A stretch of DNA of 64,000 nucleotides from Nitrospira sp. (GTDB lineage: Bacteria > Nitrospirota > Nitrospiria > Nitrospirales > Nitrospiraceae). The stretch is taken from NCBI GenBank assembly GCA_005116965.1, contig SWDG01000025.1, positions 299,883 through 363,882 on the forward strand, written 5' to 3'. How positions within the stretch are numbered: the first letter of the stretch is position 1; every line of letters begins with the position of its first letter. Shown piece by piece: positions 47,922-58,080 of this stretch. The translations under genes and the position numbers were made by a program. The notes beneath the pieces were generated by a model, which was not told the origin of the DNA, did no database searches, and saw only the letters and a list, made by a program, of their open reading frames with translations.

Positions 47922-49706
47922 TCATCCGAGTTTTCGCCAAATGGCATACCACAAGACATCCAGAGGCATCCATGCCAGATGGACAATCACCGCACTACCC
48001 ACCAGAATACCGAGTCCTGCAAAACCGACGACTGTCCGCCGGCGTCCGAGAGTCGCGAGTTCCCGTTCCGACGGAAGATAGGGGATCACGGCCAGTGGCA
48101 CCCCCCGTAACACTCGGCCAAACTGTTCGGAGGTATGAATCGTCCGATCGACATTGTCCACGACCACACCGGTTCCGATCCCTCCCCCCACGGCAAGAAA
48201 GGTTCCGAGCAATAGAATCGCCAAACGATTGGGCCGTTCCGGTTTTTCCGGCAACTCCGGAGGGTTGATGAGCGAAAACCGTTCGCCCTTTCGCTGCACT
48301 TCCAACTCCGCCGACACTTGAGCCTCCATCAGTCGGGACGTGATCTCTTGATGCTTGCGCATGGAGTTCTCTCGATCCCTGAGTAGATCCATATAATCTG
48401 GCTCGATGGTCGGCGTCATTTCTACTCGTTTCGCATACTCTGCCATCCGACGCTTGAGATCTATACGAGCCGACTCCAACGATCCCAACATGGCCTGAGT
48501 CGACGCCAACTGAGATTGAATGTTGATGTAGGCAGGATTTTCCGGCCTCACTGCCGGAGGCGGTGCCGGACGACCCACCGCAGCCTGCAGTTCCCGCTCC
48601 AGCGACGTTGCAACTTCTTGGGTGCGAATCACATCGGGATGGGAGTCCTTCATACGCTCTCGGAGATCGGCCAATGTGGCGCGCGTTGCCGTCAGCCGTT
48701 TCGAAAGTTCATCGCGTTCATCGATGCCGCCCGTTTCTTTTTCCAGCGAATCGATCTCTTGTTTGAGTTTGATGAAATCGGGATGATCGGGCAACATGTA
48801 GGCGGAGACACTGGCATACTGCGCGCGCAGCGCTTTCAGTCGTTCCCCTGTATCCAAGAGCCGGTCACCACCCGCAGTAATGATCGGCGTATGGGGCTTC
48901 AGCTGAGCCAACTCGCCTTCCAAATACGTTTTCTTCTCGCGCAGGCTTCGGATATCTCGATCAGCATCGAGCAGCTCTCGCTGCGTCTGATTCATCAGTT
49001 GCATATTCAACTGCATCAGCTCCGGCAGCGCCCCGTCGGCCTTGTGCTTCACGGTGGCGAGCATGCCTTCCAGCTCCTGGATATGCTTATCAAGATTCTC
49101 CGCTTCTCGCTTCAGAAAGGCGGTGGTTTCTTGCGCATGCCGTTCGCGACTCTTCAAGTTTTCCGCCAGAAAGAGACTCGTCAATTCGCTGGCGACCTTT
49201 TGCGCCGACACCGGAGTTTCGCCATCATAGGCCAAGGTAAATGCGATGGTAGCCTGAGTCGGGTTCTGCGTCCGTTTATCGACCACCTTGACGTTCAGTA
49301 CATCGATCTGAATGTCCTTCGTAAAACGTTCCAGCACTTCTTCCGTTGGACTCCGTTTTCGGAGCTTCTCATAAAGGCCATACTGTTCAACGATGCGCCA
49401 GAGCGTGGCTCGACTGAGAACTTGTTGCTTGATCGTCTCGATACGCTGATCGGCATAGGTCGCGATCGCCGACCGAACCAGATCCGGGGGAATCTCTTGC
49501 TCCTCAATGAGAATTGTGGCCATTGAACGATAGACGGATGGAAGAAGAAATGCCAGCGCGGCACTCGCGGCCATGAGTGCCGCCCAGACCACCAGAATCA
49601 AGGTTCGGCGCCGGCGCAAGAGAACCAGATAGTCCGGCAATGTCCGCGCACGCGCGGCTGCCCGTCCCTGCAATCTTTGATCTTGACTCATCGCGACACT
49701 GACCAT
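47922..49706 (-). CDS. Polysaccharide chain length determinant (Wzz/GumC-like)
   Basis: N-terminal Wzz TM, long coiled coil, C-terminal PELPEKPERPNRLAILLLGTFLAVGGGIGTGVV. Confidence 0.88.
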   Translation of the reverse strand: MVSVAMSQDQRLQGRAAARARTLPDYLVLLRRRRTLILVVWAALMAASAALAFLLPSVYRSMATILIEEQEIPPDLVRSAIATYADQRIETIKQQVLSRATLWRIVEQYGLYEKLRKRSPTEEVLERFTKDIQIDVLNVKVVDKRTQNPTQATIAFTLAYDGETPVSAQKVASELTSLFLAENLKSRERHAQETTAFLKREAENLDKHIQELEGMLATVKHKADGALPELMQLNMQLMNQTQRELLDADRDIRSLREKKTYLEGELAQLKPHTPIITAGGDRLLDTGERLKALRAQYASVSAYMLPDHPDFIKLKQEIDSLEKETGGIDERDELSKRLTATRATLADLRERMKDSHPDVIRTQEVATSLERELQAAVGRPAPPPAVRPENPAYINIQSQLASTQAMLGSLESARIDLKRRMAEYAKRVEMTPTIEPDYMDLLRDRENSMRKHQEITSRLMEAQVSAELEVQRKGERFSLINPPELPEKPERPNRLAILLLGTFLAVGGGIGTGVVVDNVDRTIHTSEQFGRVLRGVPLAVIPYLPSERELATLGRRRTVVGFAGLGILVGSAVIVHLAWMPLDVLWYAIWRKLG

Positions 49707-50965
49707 TTATCCCCTCCGTACGTCAACATAATGAACATCGAATTGGAATCATAGCGTTGGTCGAGGTCATTGAAAGTGCGTTGCCCATAGGTATAGGACA
49801 CGTCCATCGACCACCATTCTGCAAACTTCCAGGATATGCTCGGACTGATGGAGAAAAGCCGTTGCCGCGGCAGAGGTCGGCTATTTTCTGTCGTGGTGAT
49901 CCCCGACACAAAATAGAGCGTCCCATGGAGTGAGGCGTTCAGTGTTTCACTGATGTTGTGGGAAAGCGATCCACCGACACGATCGGTCTGGAGCAAGCGA
50001 CCGAACCCGCTGGGATTGATTTCGCGGCTTCCGTCGATCTGGACCGTCGTTCGCTCGAACTGCTTGCGCAAGGACCCCCGATACACCCACACGACCTCCT
50101 GACTGGTGAACGAGCCATCTGTCGTTCTTCCGAGAAGAATCCCGAGAATTCCTGGTATCGCCGGGACATCCTGCGTTGAATTCACCACTCTGGCTCCACC
50201 TGAGATCGATCCGATCAACTGATGGCCGAAGTCGTGCGTCCATCCTCCCTGCGCCCCATGGTACGTCGAGCTGAGTCCAATAGAAGGAATCTGGACTAGA
50301 CTGTATTCACCGGTTAAGTTGATTTCATCCAACTCAGTCAGGTGATAGCTTGGTCCAGAATTCCCTCCGTGCACCTGATAGCTCACAAGGCCGAAACGCT
50401 CTCCATCCTGATACTGTGCATCCATGAATTGATACCCGCTCTTCCAAGATAGACGCTCGGTTATCCCTACCTTCCACGTCGGCATGGCCGTCCACATGCT
50501 CCGTTGCGTAAAGCCCAGCACCAACCCGGTCCTTTGCAGCTCCCCGACTAAGGTATTGTCACGTGTAAAGCCGCCCTCAAATCCGAAGTGATGCCGGTCC
50601 AAGCGATACGATGCCCTGAGCGGAAAGTACAGATTGGTGAGCTCTCGCTCAATGTCCCCGTAATAGTGAATAAAATCCGCTCTGGTCTCTCCCTCGACCT
50701 CTAACGCTTCCGTCGCTCCCTTGAACTTGAGAGTCGGTGTGATCCAATGACCAATCACTTCGTTGTTCCCATCACTCAACAGCAAATTACTGTTATAGAC
50801 GCCCTTCACGCTCAACGACGGGGCCGCCGACCATTCTGCAGCGTTGCCCACCCCGTTCCAGGCTCCCAGGGTCAACAGCACCAGGCCCCACGTTCCGGCA
50901 AGGGCCCAAACCCATATTCGAGCTCGAGTACCCGTTGGCCTGTGAACCACAAAGGGACGATCCAT
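49688..50965 (-). CDS. Outer membrane beta-barrel protein of PEP-CTERM/EPS system
   Basis: Alternating beta-strand composition, position between wza-like and wzz-like genes. Confidence 0.7.
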   Translation of the reverse strand: MDRPFVVHRPTGTRARIWVWALAGTWGLVLLTLGAWNGVGNAAEWSAAPSLSVKGVYNSNLLLSDGNNEVIGHWITPTLKFKGATEALEVEGETRADFIHYYGDIERELTNLYFPLRASYRLDRHHFGFEGGFTRDNTLVGELQRTGLVLGFTQRSMWTAMPTWKVGITERLSWKSGYQFMDAQYQDGERFGLVSYQVHGGNSGPSYHLTELDEINLTGEYSLVQIPSIGLSSTYHGAQGGWTHDFGHQLIGSISGGARVVNSTQDVPAIPGILGILLGRTTDGSFTSQEVVWVYRGSLRKQFERTTVQIDGSREINPSGFGRLLQTDRVGGSLSHNISETLNASLHGTLYFVSGITTTENSRPLPRQRLFSISPSISWKFAEWWSMDVSYTYGQRTFNDLDQRYDSNSMFIMLTYGGDKWSVSR

Positions 50966-50969
50966 TCCG

Positions 50970-51581
50970 TCACGGCACCATCACCACATCGCCGCGCTGC
51001 AGGACGATGTTCTGGTGTAACTCTTTGCCCTTTCGGGCATCGCCGTAGCGGAAGGGAAAGACGAGCTCCTCACTGCCTTGCTGCCGACGGATGATCTTAA
51101 TGTCGTTCTCCGCAGCATAAGGAGTGAGCCCCCCGGCCATACTCAGCGCCTGCAACACATCGGTATGATGGCCTGCCTGATACTCTCCCGGTTTAAGGAC
51201 GCGTCCCAACACATAAATGCGATAACTCTGCACCTTGAGCACCGTCACCGTGACATTCGGTGTCGGAAGGTATTTCATCAGCCGTTTCGTGATGTCCAAA
51301 CGCACATCCTCGGCCGTTCGCCCTGCGGCTACGACCTCTCCAACCAAGGGGAACGTGATCATCCCATCGGGTCGCACCACCATCTCTTGCGTCAATTGTT
51401 CATCCTTCCAGACCGCGACCTTAAGGACATCTTCCGGCCCAAGAAGATACAACGGTTCGGCACTGACCGGTTCCGATGCAAAGACAGCTTCCTGACTCAC
51501 AATCGACAGGCAGAGGCTTGCGATCAATACCACCAGCCCTCCCCACCAAAAGTTAGACTTTTCTTCTCGTGGCGTGTTCAT
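50970..51581 (-). CDS. Polysaccharide export protein (Wza-like)
   Basis: YLLGPEDVLKVAVWKDEQLTQEMVVRPDGMITFPLVGEVVAAGRTAEDV; start refined to MNTPREEK at 51581. Confidence 0.88.
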   Translation of the reverse strand: MNTPREEKSNFWWGGLVVLIASLCLSIVSQEAVFASEPVSAEPLYLLGPEDVLKVAVWKDEQLTQEMVVRPDGMITFPLVGEVVAAGRTAEDVRLDITKRLMKYLPTPNVTVTVLKVQSYRIYVLGRVLKPGEYQAGHHTDVLQALSMAGGLTPYAAENDIKIIRRQQGSEELVFPFRYGDARKGKELHQNIVLQRGDVVMVP

Positions 51582-53965
51582 CAGGAGACCTCTCCCAGCA
51601 ACGTTTTCGCTGCATCGGTCCACTCAAACATGGTGCTGGACGCCAGCGCTTTCTTGAGATGTGTGGCGGCTTCGACACGCTGCCCGGCTTTGGCGTAAGC
51701 GGAGCCGAGGTGATAATTAAGAATCGGATGTTCCGGAACCAGTGTCGTGGCCTTTTGGAGGATACGGACGGCATCGGCTCCGTGCCCCGACTTATGATAG
51801 GCCCATCCCAACGTGTCGAGGAGGTAGGGATTCGGCTTCTGCGACTCGAATCCACGACTCAATGCCAATGCACGCTCCAAGCTCTGCGGATCACCTTTGT
51901 GATCGACCAGAGCGACAGCAAGATTGTTCGCGGCTAGAAGCGTTCCAGGAGCATGCTTCAGCACGGTCTCGTAGTGCGCAATGGCTTCATCATGACGACG
52001 TTGCGCCGTAAGGCTTAAGGCCAACATCAATCGTAGCTGCTCATGTTTGGGATTAACGTCCAGCCCTTTCAACAACGCCGCATCGCCTTCAGCCACCTGT
52101 TTCTGACCGAATCGAGCCCGCGCCAGGTGGACCCACGGAGTCGTCCATTTGGGATTGACCCGGGTCGCAGCTTCAAAATGTGCCACCGCTGACGCCGGAT
52201 CTCCCTTCGTCAGCAGCAGTTCACCGAGAAAGCCGTCGGCGTACGGATGGTCTGGGAACTTGGCCAACAGACTCTCCAAACGTTTCTGCGCATGTGCCGG
52301 CCGACCGCGTCGCATATCCAACTGCACCAGCGCCAGCAGCGGCTCAGGGGCCGTCGGATGCTGCTGAGCCGCCTTGGTATAGGCACTCTCCGCGGCATCC
52401 CACTGCTGCTGCCCGAGCGCGACGTGTCCCTCGGCCAAGCTGGCAAGCGCTTCGTTCGCCCCGGCTTTCCGCAACTGCTTCAAGGTATCCTGACTCTTAC
52501 CCCAATCCTTTTCCTTCAACTGCAACTGAAACTGCATGCCGAGCAGCGCCACATTGTTCGGGTCTTGAGCGATCAGCAGATCCAGTCGCTGTTTGGCTTC
52601 TTTAATCTGGCCGGCTGCGGCATCCAATCCCACCAACAAAGTCTGTGCCTCTGTCATGGAAGGCTTCAAGGCAACCGCCCGATCCAGGCTCTCGCGAGCC
52701 AGCGACTGCTCACCGGTGAGCAGATAGGCTCTCGCCAGCAGCACATGTCCCTCCACTAATTCCGGCTGATCTTTGAGGATGGAGCGAAAGTCGAGAACGG
52801 CGTCTTGGCCCTTGCCACGCTTGAGCGCCATCTGTCCTCGCAACATCAAGGCATCCGTGGAACGGGGGTTGTCCTTCAAGACCGCCTCGATCTGTCGCTC
52901 GGCGTCGTCAGTCTTTCCAGCTCCCCAATCCATCCCTGCCAACTTCACCTGAGCTTCCGACGCTTCCGGCTTCCCGGCGAACTCTTTCTGAATGTCGCGA
53001 TACACGTCACGCGCCTGGTCGCCCCGCTTGGTCGATTCGTAGAGACGTCCGAGTGCGAACCACAGCTTCCCGGCATGCGGCAGCTCTTTCTTCGCTTGCT
53101 GCAGCGCCGCTTCAGCCTGCTCGATGCCGCGACGACGAGCGATATAGTCGACCTGCGCCATCCGTCGCTGTTCATCCTCCGGGTTCAATCGGATGGTCTC
53201 CTGCAGAATCGCTTCGGCCTTGTCGTACTGCTGCTGTTGGTCGTAAAAAGCAACTTGCCGAAGTCGGTGACTGAGGACCGTCGGTTCCAGTTTGGCGATC
53301 TGTTCAAACATCGACTCCGCATCTGCAATTTTCCCCAGCTTCATCGATGTGGTCGCCACGGCATCCAACAATTCGAGGTTGTTCGGATTCGCGCCGAGCG
53401 CTCGGCGCAGATGGGGCATCGCGTCTGCCGGACGTTGAGTCGAGGTGTACAGCGAAGCCATGAGAAGGACTCCATCGATTTCCATCGGAGCATCGGTGAC
53501 GAGCTGTTCAGCCTGCTTCACGGCCCCACTCAGGTTTCCCCCTAAGGCGACGATCGCAATTTTGATGGCCCGGGCCTGGACATGCTCCGGTCGGCTGGCC
53601 AGGAGCTGGTCCGCAAGTTTTCCCGCCTGTTCGAGCGCTCGAAACTCCAGATAGAATTTGGCCAACTTGATCATCGCCCGGTCATGCCCCGGGCTCAATT
53701 CGATCACCTGTTGATAGGCTCCGGCGGCATTCCGGTAATTGCGCTCTTTCTCTTCCACTTGCGCATAGAGCAGGTACGCTTCGACATCCTTGGGATCGAT
53801 TTGGAGCACATTCCTGAGCTCAACCCGTGCTTTTGCGAAATCTCCTTGCTGAAAATACTCCTGCGCTCGCAGGCGGTATTTCTCCTTGCGTTCTTCCGGC
53901 CCGCCGCAGGCGACGATGCCGCCCAACAGAAGTGCGACCACCCACAGCACCGCATATCGTTTCAT
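51581..53965 (-). CDS. PEP-CTERM system TPR-repeat lipoprotein (PrsT-like)
   Basis: Lipobox LLGGIVACGG; about 790 aa of TPRs; start refined to MKRYAVL. Confidence 0.85.
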   Translation of the reverse strand: MKRYAVLWVVALLLGGIVACGGPEERKEKYRLRAQEYFQQGDFAKARVELRNVLQIDPKDVEAYLLYAQVEEKERNYRNAAGAYQQVIELSPGHDRAMIKLAKFYLEFRALEQAGKLADQLLASRPEHVQARAIKIAIVALGGNLSGAVKQAEQLVTDAPMEIDGVLLMASLYTSTQRPADAMPHLRRALGANPNNLELLDAVATTSMKLGKIADAESMFEQIAKLEPTVLSHRLRQVAFYDQQQQYDKAEAILQETIRLNPEDEQRRMAQVDYIARRRGIEQAEAALQQAKKELPHAGKLWFALGRLYESTKRGDQARDVYRDIQKEFAGKPEASEAQVKLAGMDWGAGKTDDAERQIEAVLKDNPRSTDALMLRGQMALKRGKGQDAVLDFRSILKDQPELVEGHVLLARAYLLTGEQSLARESLDRAVALKPSMTEAQTLLVGLDAAAGQIKEAKQRLDLLIAQDPNNVALLGMQFQLQLKEKDWGKSQDTLKQLRKAGANEALASLAEGHVALGQQQWDAAESAYTKAAQQHPTAPEPLLALVQLDMRRGRPAHAQKRLESLLAKFPDHPYADGFLGELLLTKGDPASAVAHFEAATRVNPKWTTPWVHLARARFGQKQVAEGDAALLKGLDVNPKHEQLRLMLALSLTAQRRHDEAIAHYETVLKHAPGTLLAANNLAVALVDHKGDPQSLERALALSRGFESQKPNPYLLDTLGWAYHKSGHGADAVRILQKATTLVPEHPILNYHLGSAYAKAGQRVEAATHLKKALASSTMFEWTDAAKTLLGEVS

Positions 53966-53990
53966 CACCTTGCCCCCTCCTCCCATCATG

Positions 53991-55622
53991 TCATGGCCAC
54001 CAGGCTCGCCACATCATCCCGGTCAATATCGCGAGGGACACCAGCCCCAGGCGCATGGCCGCAGATGCCCGAAGATACAACAGCAACTCAAACGCAAAGA
54101 ACAACACGACGGCTTTCGCCATGAGCGGACCGACAGACACATTGCCAATGGTCATCTCCGGCAAAAACGGCATGGCCACGGCCAATAATCCGATTAAGTG
54201 ATCGAGCGGAGTGGTTTGAAATTGGCCGTCTCCCGCCCAGCGAATCGCGAGGAAGACCAACACAGCCAAGATCACCATCGCCATATTCGTGGGCGTCAGT
54301 AATGTCGTGACGCCCGTACGCGGAAACGCCTCTCCGTAATACAAAAGACACATGGACCCGATGTAGAGCGCCGCACGCACCACCCACGCAATTGCGGAAC
54401 GACTCACCAACGACCCGATCACGACGAGCGCCAGACCGGCCGCAACCACTCCTCCATCAGAAGGAATTTCCTTTGGAGCCGTCACCGCCCAGACCAGATA
54501 GCAAGGGACAGTCACGTACAGGAGATTAAGCGGCCACTCACTTTTCGGCTGACTCCTGGACACAGTGTGTATGATCGCCCGAAGCGGCTGGGCAGACTGC
54601 GCCGCACGATGCGCCGCCATCCGTCCAGGCGGTTGGGCAAAAACGAACAGGACGGCGCCCGCACACGCAAGATACATCGCCAGGAGCACCGCATCGGACT
54701 GCCATCGCAGGAAATACGCGCAACTCACCATGAGACCATGCACAAGATAAATGGCCGTGACAGCCTGACCATGGTTCAGGCCGAAGGACAGGAGTCGGTG
54801 ATGAATATGATTTCGATCGCCGACGAACGGCGACCGCCCTTCCAGCACCCGTTGCCCCATGACGCCGACCATATCGAGCAACGGAACACCCCAAATGAAC
54901 AGGGCCAGTAGTGGACTATACGCCGCGCGATGGGCATCGATCAGCATGAGCGCGGCGACGGCCAGATAGTAACCAAGAAATTGACTGCCTGCGTCGCCCA
55001 TGAAGACACGCGCAGGGTACGTGTTGAATCGAAGAAAACCCAGGAGGCCCCCGAGAATGGACACGATCAAGAGGATGAGCAGCGGCTCGTTGACCTGATA
55101 GGCAAGGCAGGCCAACCCGATGAAACTGATGAGCGACAACCCTCCGGCCAAACCATCCAGGCCATCGGACAGATTGACGGCATTGGTCACCGCGACGATG
55201 ACGAGCAAAGTCAGCGGGAGCGCCACCAAAGAGGGAAGCGTCAGCTCATCAAAAAATGGGAGTGAAGAGAAGTGGACTCCGGCGACGCCCATGGCCACCA
55301 AGGCAGCCAGCACTTGTCCGGCAAACTTCACTCGATAATGCAGATCGGCCCGATCGTCCCATATCCCGAAGAACAGGATGACGGCGCCACCCAGAAGGCT
55401 GGAAAGGAGAAACGAGTCTTTCGGAGCCCACACCAACACGGCGATGAACGTCGCAAAGGCAAAGGCAATTCCTCCCACCTTGGCCATGGGCTCACAATGC
55501 ACATGCCGCTCTCGCGGTGAGTCGATGAAGCTCAATCGGCTGGCCGACGTAGACAAAACCGGGATGAGCGCCATACAGATGACGAGAGATCCGATAAAGC
55601 TTAGGAACAATGCCGAGCTCAT
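53991..55622 (-). CDS. MraY/WecA-like polyprenyl-phosphate sugar-1-phosphate transferase with C-terminal membrane extension
   Basis: VNLSDGLDGLAGGLSLISF...VFMGDAGSQFLGYYLAV...GDRNHIHHRLLSFGLNHGQAV. Confidence 0.92.
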   Translation of the reverse strand: MSSALFLSFIGSLVICMALIPVLSTSASRLSFIDSPRERHVHCEPMAKVGGIAFAFATFIAVLVWAPKDSFLLSSLLGGAVILFFGIWDDRADLHYRVKFAGQVLAALVAMGVAGVHFSSLPFFDELTLPSLVALPLTLLVIVAVTNAVNLSDGLDGLAGGLSLISFIGLACLAYQVNEPLLILLIVSILGGLLGFLRFNTYPARVFMGDAGSQFLGYYLAVAALMLIDAHRAAYSPLLALFIWGVPLLDMVGVMGQRVLEGRSPFVGDRNHIHHRLLSFGLNHGQAVTAIYLVHGLMVSCAYFLRWQSDAVLLAMYLACAGAVLFVFAQPPGRMAAHRAAQSAQPLRAIIHTVSRSQPKSEWPLNLLYVTVPCYLVWAVTAPKEIPSDGGVVAAGLALVVIGSLVSRSAIAWVVRAALYIGSMCLLYYGEAFPRTGVTTLLTPTNMAMVILAVLVFLAIRWAGDGQFQTTPLDHLIGLLAVAMPFLPEMTIGNVSVGPLMAKAVVLFFAFELLLYLRASAAMRLGLVSLAILTGMMWRAWWP

Positions 55623-55634
55623 ACTGCAAGCACC

Positions 55635-57290
55635 TCAATCGGGAACATACCGACCCAACAACGGCGTCACCAAGCCCACCATCGCCTGGAGCCGTTCGTC
55701 GACGATCGCTTCATTTTCTCCGGGATGCACCGACGAGGACAACCGCACGAGTGCTCCATCGGCGCGATGCCTGGTCAGGGAATCCCAAAAGAGGAAAAAC
55801 TTCACCAGATATTCGCTCGTAATCCAGCGATCGCGCTGTTTGAACCAGTAATAGACGATCTGTTTATATCCATCTTTCTGCACGACGACGCGATTGATCT
55901 CCTGGCCAGGCCTGATCTCCGACACATGATTCATCCGTGTCGGTTCAAAAGACGTGATTTCCCATCCACCTCCCGGAATACATTGCTTCGGCGAATGCGA
56001 CGAACGACCCTTCTTCGGAGAGAGATAGTAGGCAACGTAGACATTGACTGGGCGATGATCGGCGGTCGTGTAATCCGCCATCACATAATCGTCCAGCGCC
56101 AACGCATCGAGGTACTGTCGCTCCATCGGAGAAGTGACTCCCATCCACCCTCCAAGCTGCAAAGGAAAGTCGACCAACTGTTGCCGACTGGGTGGAGGAG
56201 GAAACTCCTCGGAATTGATGGTGGGAGCAGCGACGACCGCCACAGCAAGCAATCCACCCGCGACGACCAGGGGTGAATAGGAAATTGCTGCAGCTGGTTG
56301 AGGGATGTTGGAGGCTATCGCACTGCCCGCAGCCGGCAGACCGATCAATTCGGCGAACGAACGGCGAGGTCCGCTCGAACCGACTCTCGCGAGAACCCAC
56401 ATTTCGCCACACAGCAAGGCGAGACTCGCGACAAAGATAATCCACCCTTCGAAAAAGTGGGTAAACCCTTCGGCAGCGCCCTGCCCATAAAAGCCGACCA
56501 GCACACCAATTGCAGCAATCCGAAAACCGTTTAAGATAATTGAAATAGGAATGCTCGACAGTACGAGGACGACGCGCTTCCAGAGCGAAGCTCGGTAGAG
56601 ATAGGCCACGAGCAATGTCAAGGCCGTGAGTGGAAACAGATACCGAAGACCGCTGCAAGCCTCGACTACTTGAAGCTGCGTCGGACCAAGATCGATCACG
56701 TTTCCTTCCCGATAGGCGGTCACGCCGATCACGTGAAGAAATCCAACGCCCAAGGTCGACGACCACAGTTGAAGTTTGCTTGACAACTCGTATTGCAGAA
56801 AGACCGGTAGGGGAACGGCTGCGAGTAAATACAACAAAGGAAACGTGAGCTGACGAATGCCGGCCAGGCCGATCGCACAGCCCAGCAATCCGACGATCAC
56901 CATCCAGAGCGAGAGATGCACGACCGCGTGCATAGCAGCAAACTGGCCGACCACGTACACGCACAGCCCGATTCCGACGATTGATAACCCCCACCATGAA
57001 CCGCGATGCTCAATGGCATGGAGTGTCGGCCACCGAAGCCAAATCATGTACAGTACGATCAACGGGATGAAGGGCCCGTGGCTGTTGTTGTCCTCCAACC
57101 ATGACTCCCCCAAGAACCGCAGGCTGTCCGCGTAGAGATAGCCGAGGACCGTCATGATTGCGGCAAGGATCGCCCATTGCATCGAGGCGCTCTTCTGCGT
57201 CGACGAGTGAATCAAGGGTGGTCCGGAAGGGGAAGGCAACGACTGTCCTAACACCGTAGGTTGAGTACTCATGACAGCTCCTAGTAGCAA
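55635..57290 (-). CDS. Exosortase fused to EpsI domain (XrtD-like)
   Basis: VVEACSGLRYLFPLTAL (Cys), ILNGFRIAAIG (Arg), GFTHFFEGW (His); C-terminal EpsI-like region with QCIPGGGWEI. Start may be at 57272. Confidence 0.88.
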   Translation of the reverse strand: MLLGAVMSTQPTVLGQSLPSPSGPPLIHSSTQKSASMQWAILAAIMTVLGYLYADSLRFLGESWLEDNNSHGPFIPLIVLYMIWLRWPTLHAIEHRGSWWGLSIVGIGLCVYVVGQFAAMHAVVHLSLWMVIVGLLGCAIGLAGIRQLTFPLLYLLAAVPLPVFLQYELSSKLQLWSSTLGVGFLHVIGVTAYREGNVIDLGPTQLQVVEACSGLRYLFPLTALTLLVAYLYRASLWKRVVLVLSSIPISIILNGFRIAAIGVLVGFYGQGAAEGFTHFFEGWIIFVASLALLCGEMWVLARVGSSGPRRSFAELIGLPAAGSAIASNIPQPAAAISYSPLVVAGGLLAVAVVAAPTINSEEFPPPPSRQQLVDFPLQLGGWMGVTSPMERQYLDALALDDYVMADYTTADHRPVNVYVAYYLSPKKGRSSHSPKQCIPGGGWEITSFEPTRMNHVSEIRPGQEINRVVVQKDGYKQIVYYWFKQRDRWITSEYLVKFFLFWDSLTRHRADGALVRLSSSVHPGENEAIVDERLQAMVGLVTPLLGRYVPD

Positions 57291-57324
57291 CGAGGTTGGA
57301 GTCTACCGTCCGCCGATCGCTCGT

Positions 57325-57366
57325 GGGCCACGTCAATCTCAAGTTTGTGTTAACGGATCGTTAAAA
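57325..57366 (-). promoter_or_regulatory. EPS-locus repeated upstream element, copy 1
   Basis: gggccacgtcaatctcaagtttgtgttaacggatcgttaaaa; 34/42 identical to copy 3. Confidence 0.55.
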
Positions 57367-57531
57367 TGGGTATGAATGTGAGAGTGCCAACTGATCATCT
57401 GTAGCGAGACAAGCCGGCAAGAAACAGCTCTTTGCGGCAACCCAGACGAAGCTGAAGAAGCAGCACTCGACCGGCCCCTAACCGGACCTATCGGCGGATC
57501 GAGTCCGGGGGACAGGTATCGATTCATTCAC

Positions 57532-58080
57532 TCAGAACCGATAGCTAAGAATCAGACCAACCACAATCGAGAGGCATCCAGCGGCCCCGCTGTAGAATGC
57601 CACGGCGCAGCCACCGGCCTCCAGGATGCGGTAGATCGAGACGTGAGCGGCGGTCGCGGTGGCCATTGAGAGACTCAGCACGAGCGCTCCAAGCCAGAGA
57701 ATATATGTCCAGGAAATCCTGAGAACGGATGGTGCCACAAATGCGGCCACCATCATCAACACGAGCGGAACAAGGGTATTCGCCGTAACGGTAAAACCCA
57801 ACGGCCGCAGGAAATACGAAAAGATGGAATCGGAAAACGTGATGGCAAACGGCAGCGCCACCAGCCATGAAAAGTCCGCCTGTGTGGGCTCGGCCTCTTC
57901 CCATTGGGCTTCTCCCCATTGGAATCCTGATTGGCCCCGGGAGAGCGATTCCTCATCAAGAACGGTTTCTGACGTCATATGTCCCCCGTACTGCTGCATG
58001 TCCTCGCTCCTTCCTGCGAACTTCGATGAGCGTCTATCGTATGATAAGATTGTCCGGACGAGCAGGCTGAATGGAATCAC
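57532..58080 (-). CDS. Membrane protein of EPS locus, possibly N-terminal part of a polymerase
   Basis: About four TM segments after a soluble N-terminus; no motif recognised. Confidence 0.5.
   Translation of the reverse strand: MIPFSLLVRTILSYDRRSSKFAGRSEDMQQYGGHMTSETVLDEESLSRGQSGFQWGEAQWEEAEPTQADFSWLVALPFAITFSDSIFSYFLRPLGFTVTANTLVPLVLMMVAAFVAPSVLRISWTYILWLGALVLSLSMATATAAHVSIYRILEAGGCAVAFYSGAAGCLSIVVGLILSYRF

Noticed and set aside
48516-49526. 336-aa plus-strand ORF antisense to the Wzz-like gene
   Set aside because: Low-complexity Phe/Leu/Arg composition typical of a codon-bias mirror ORF.
55945-56997. 350-aa minus-strand ORF in another frame of the exosortase gene
   Set aside because: Alternate-frame ORF (Arg/Ser/Cys-rich) inside a confident exosortase; no independent signal.
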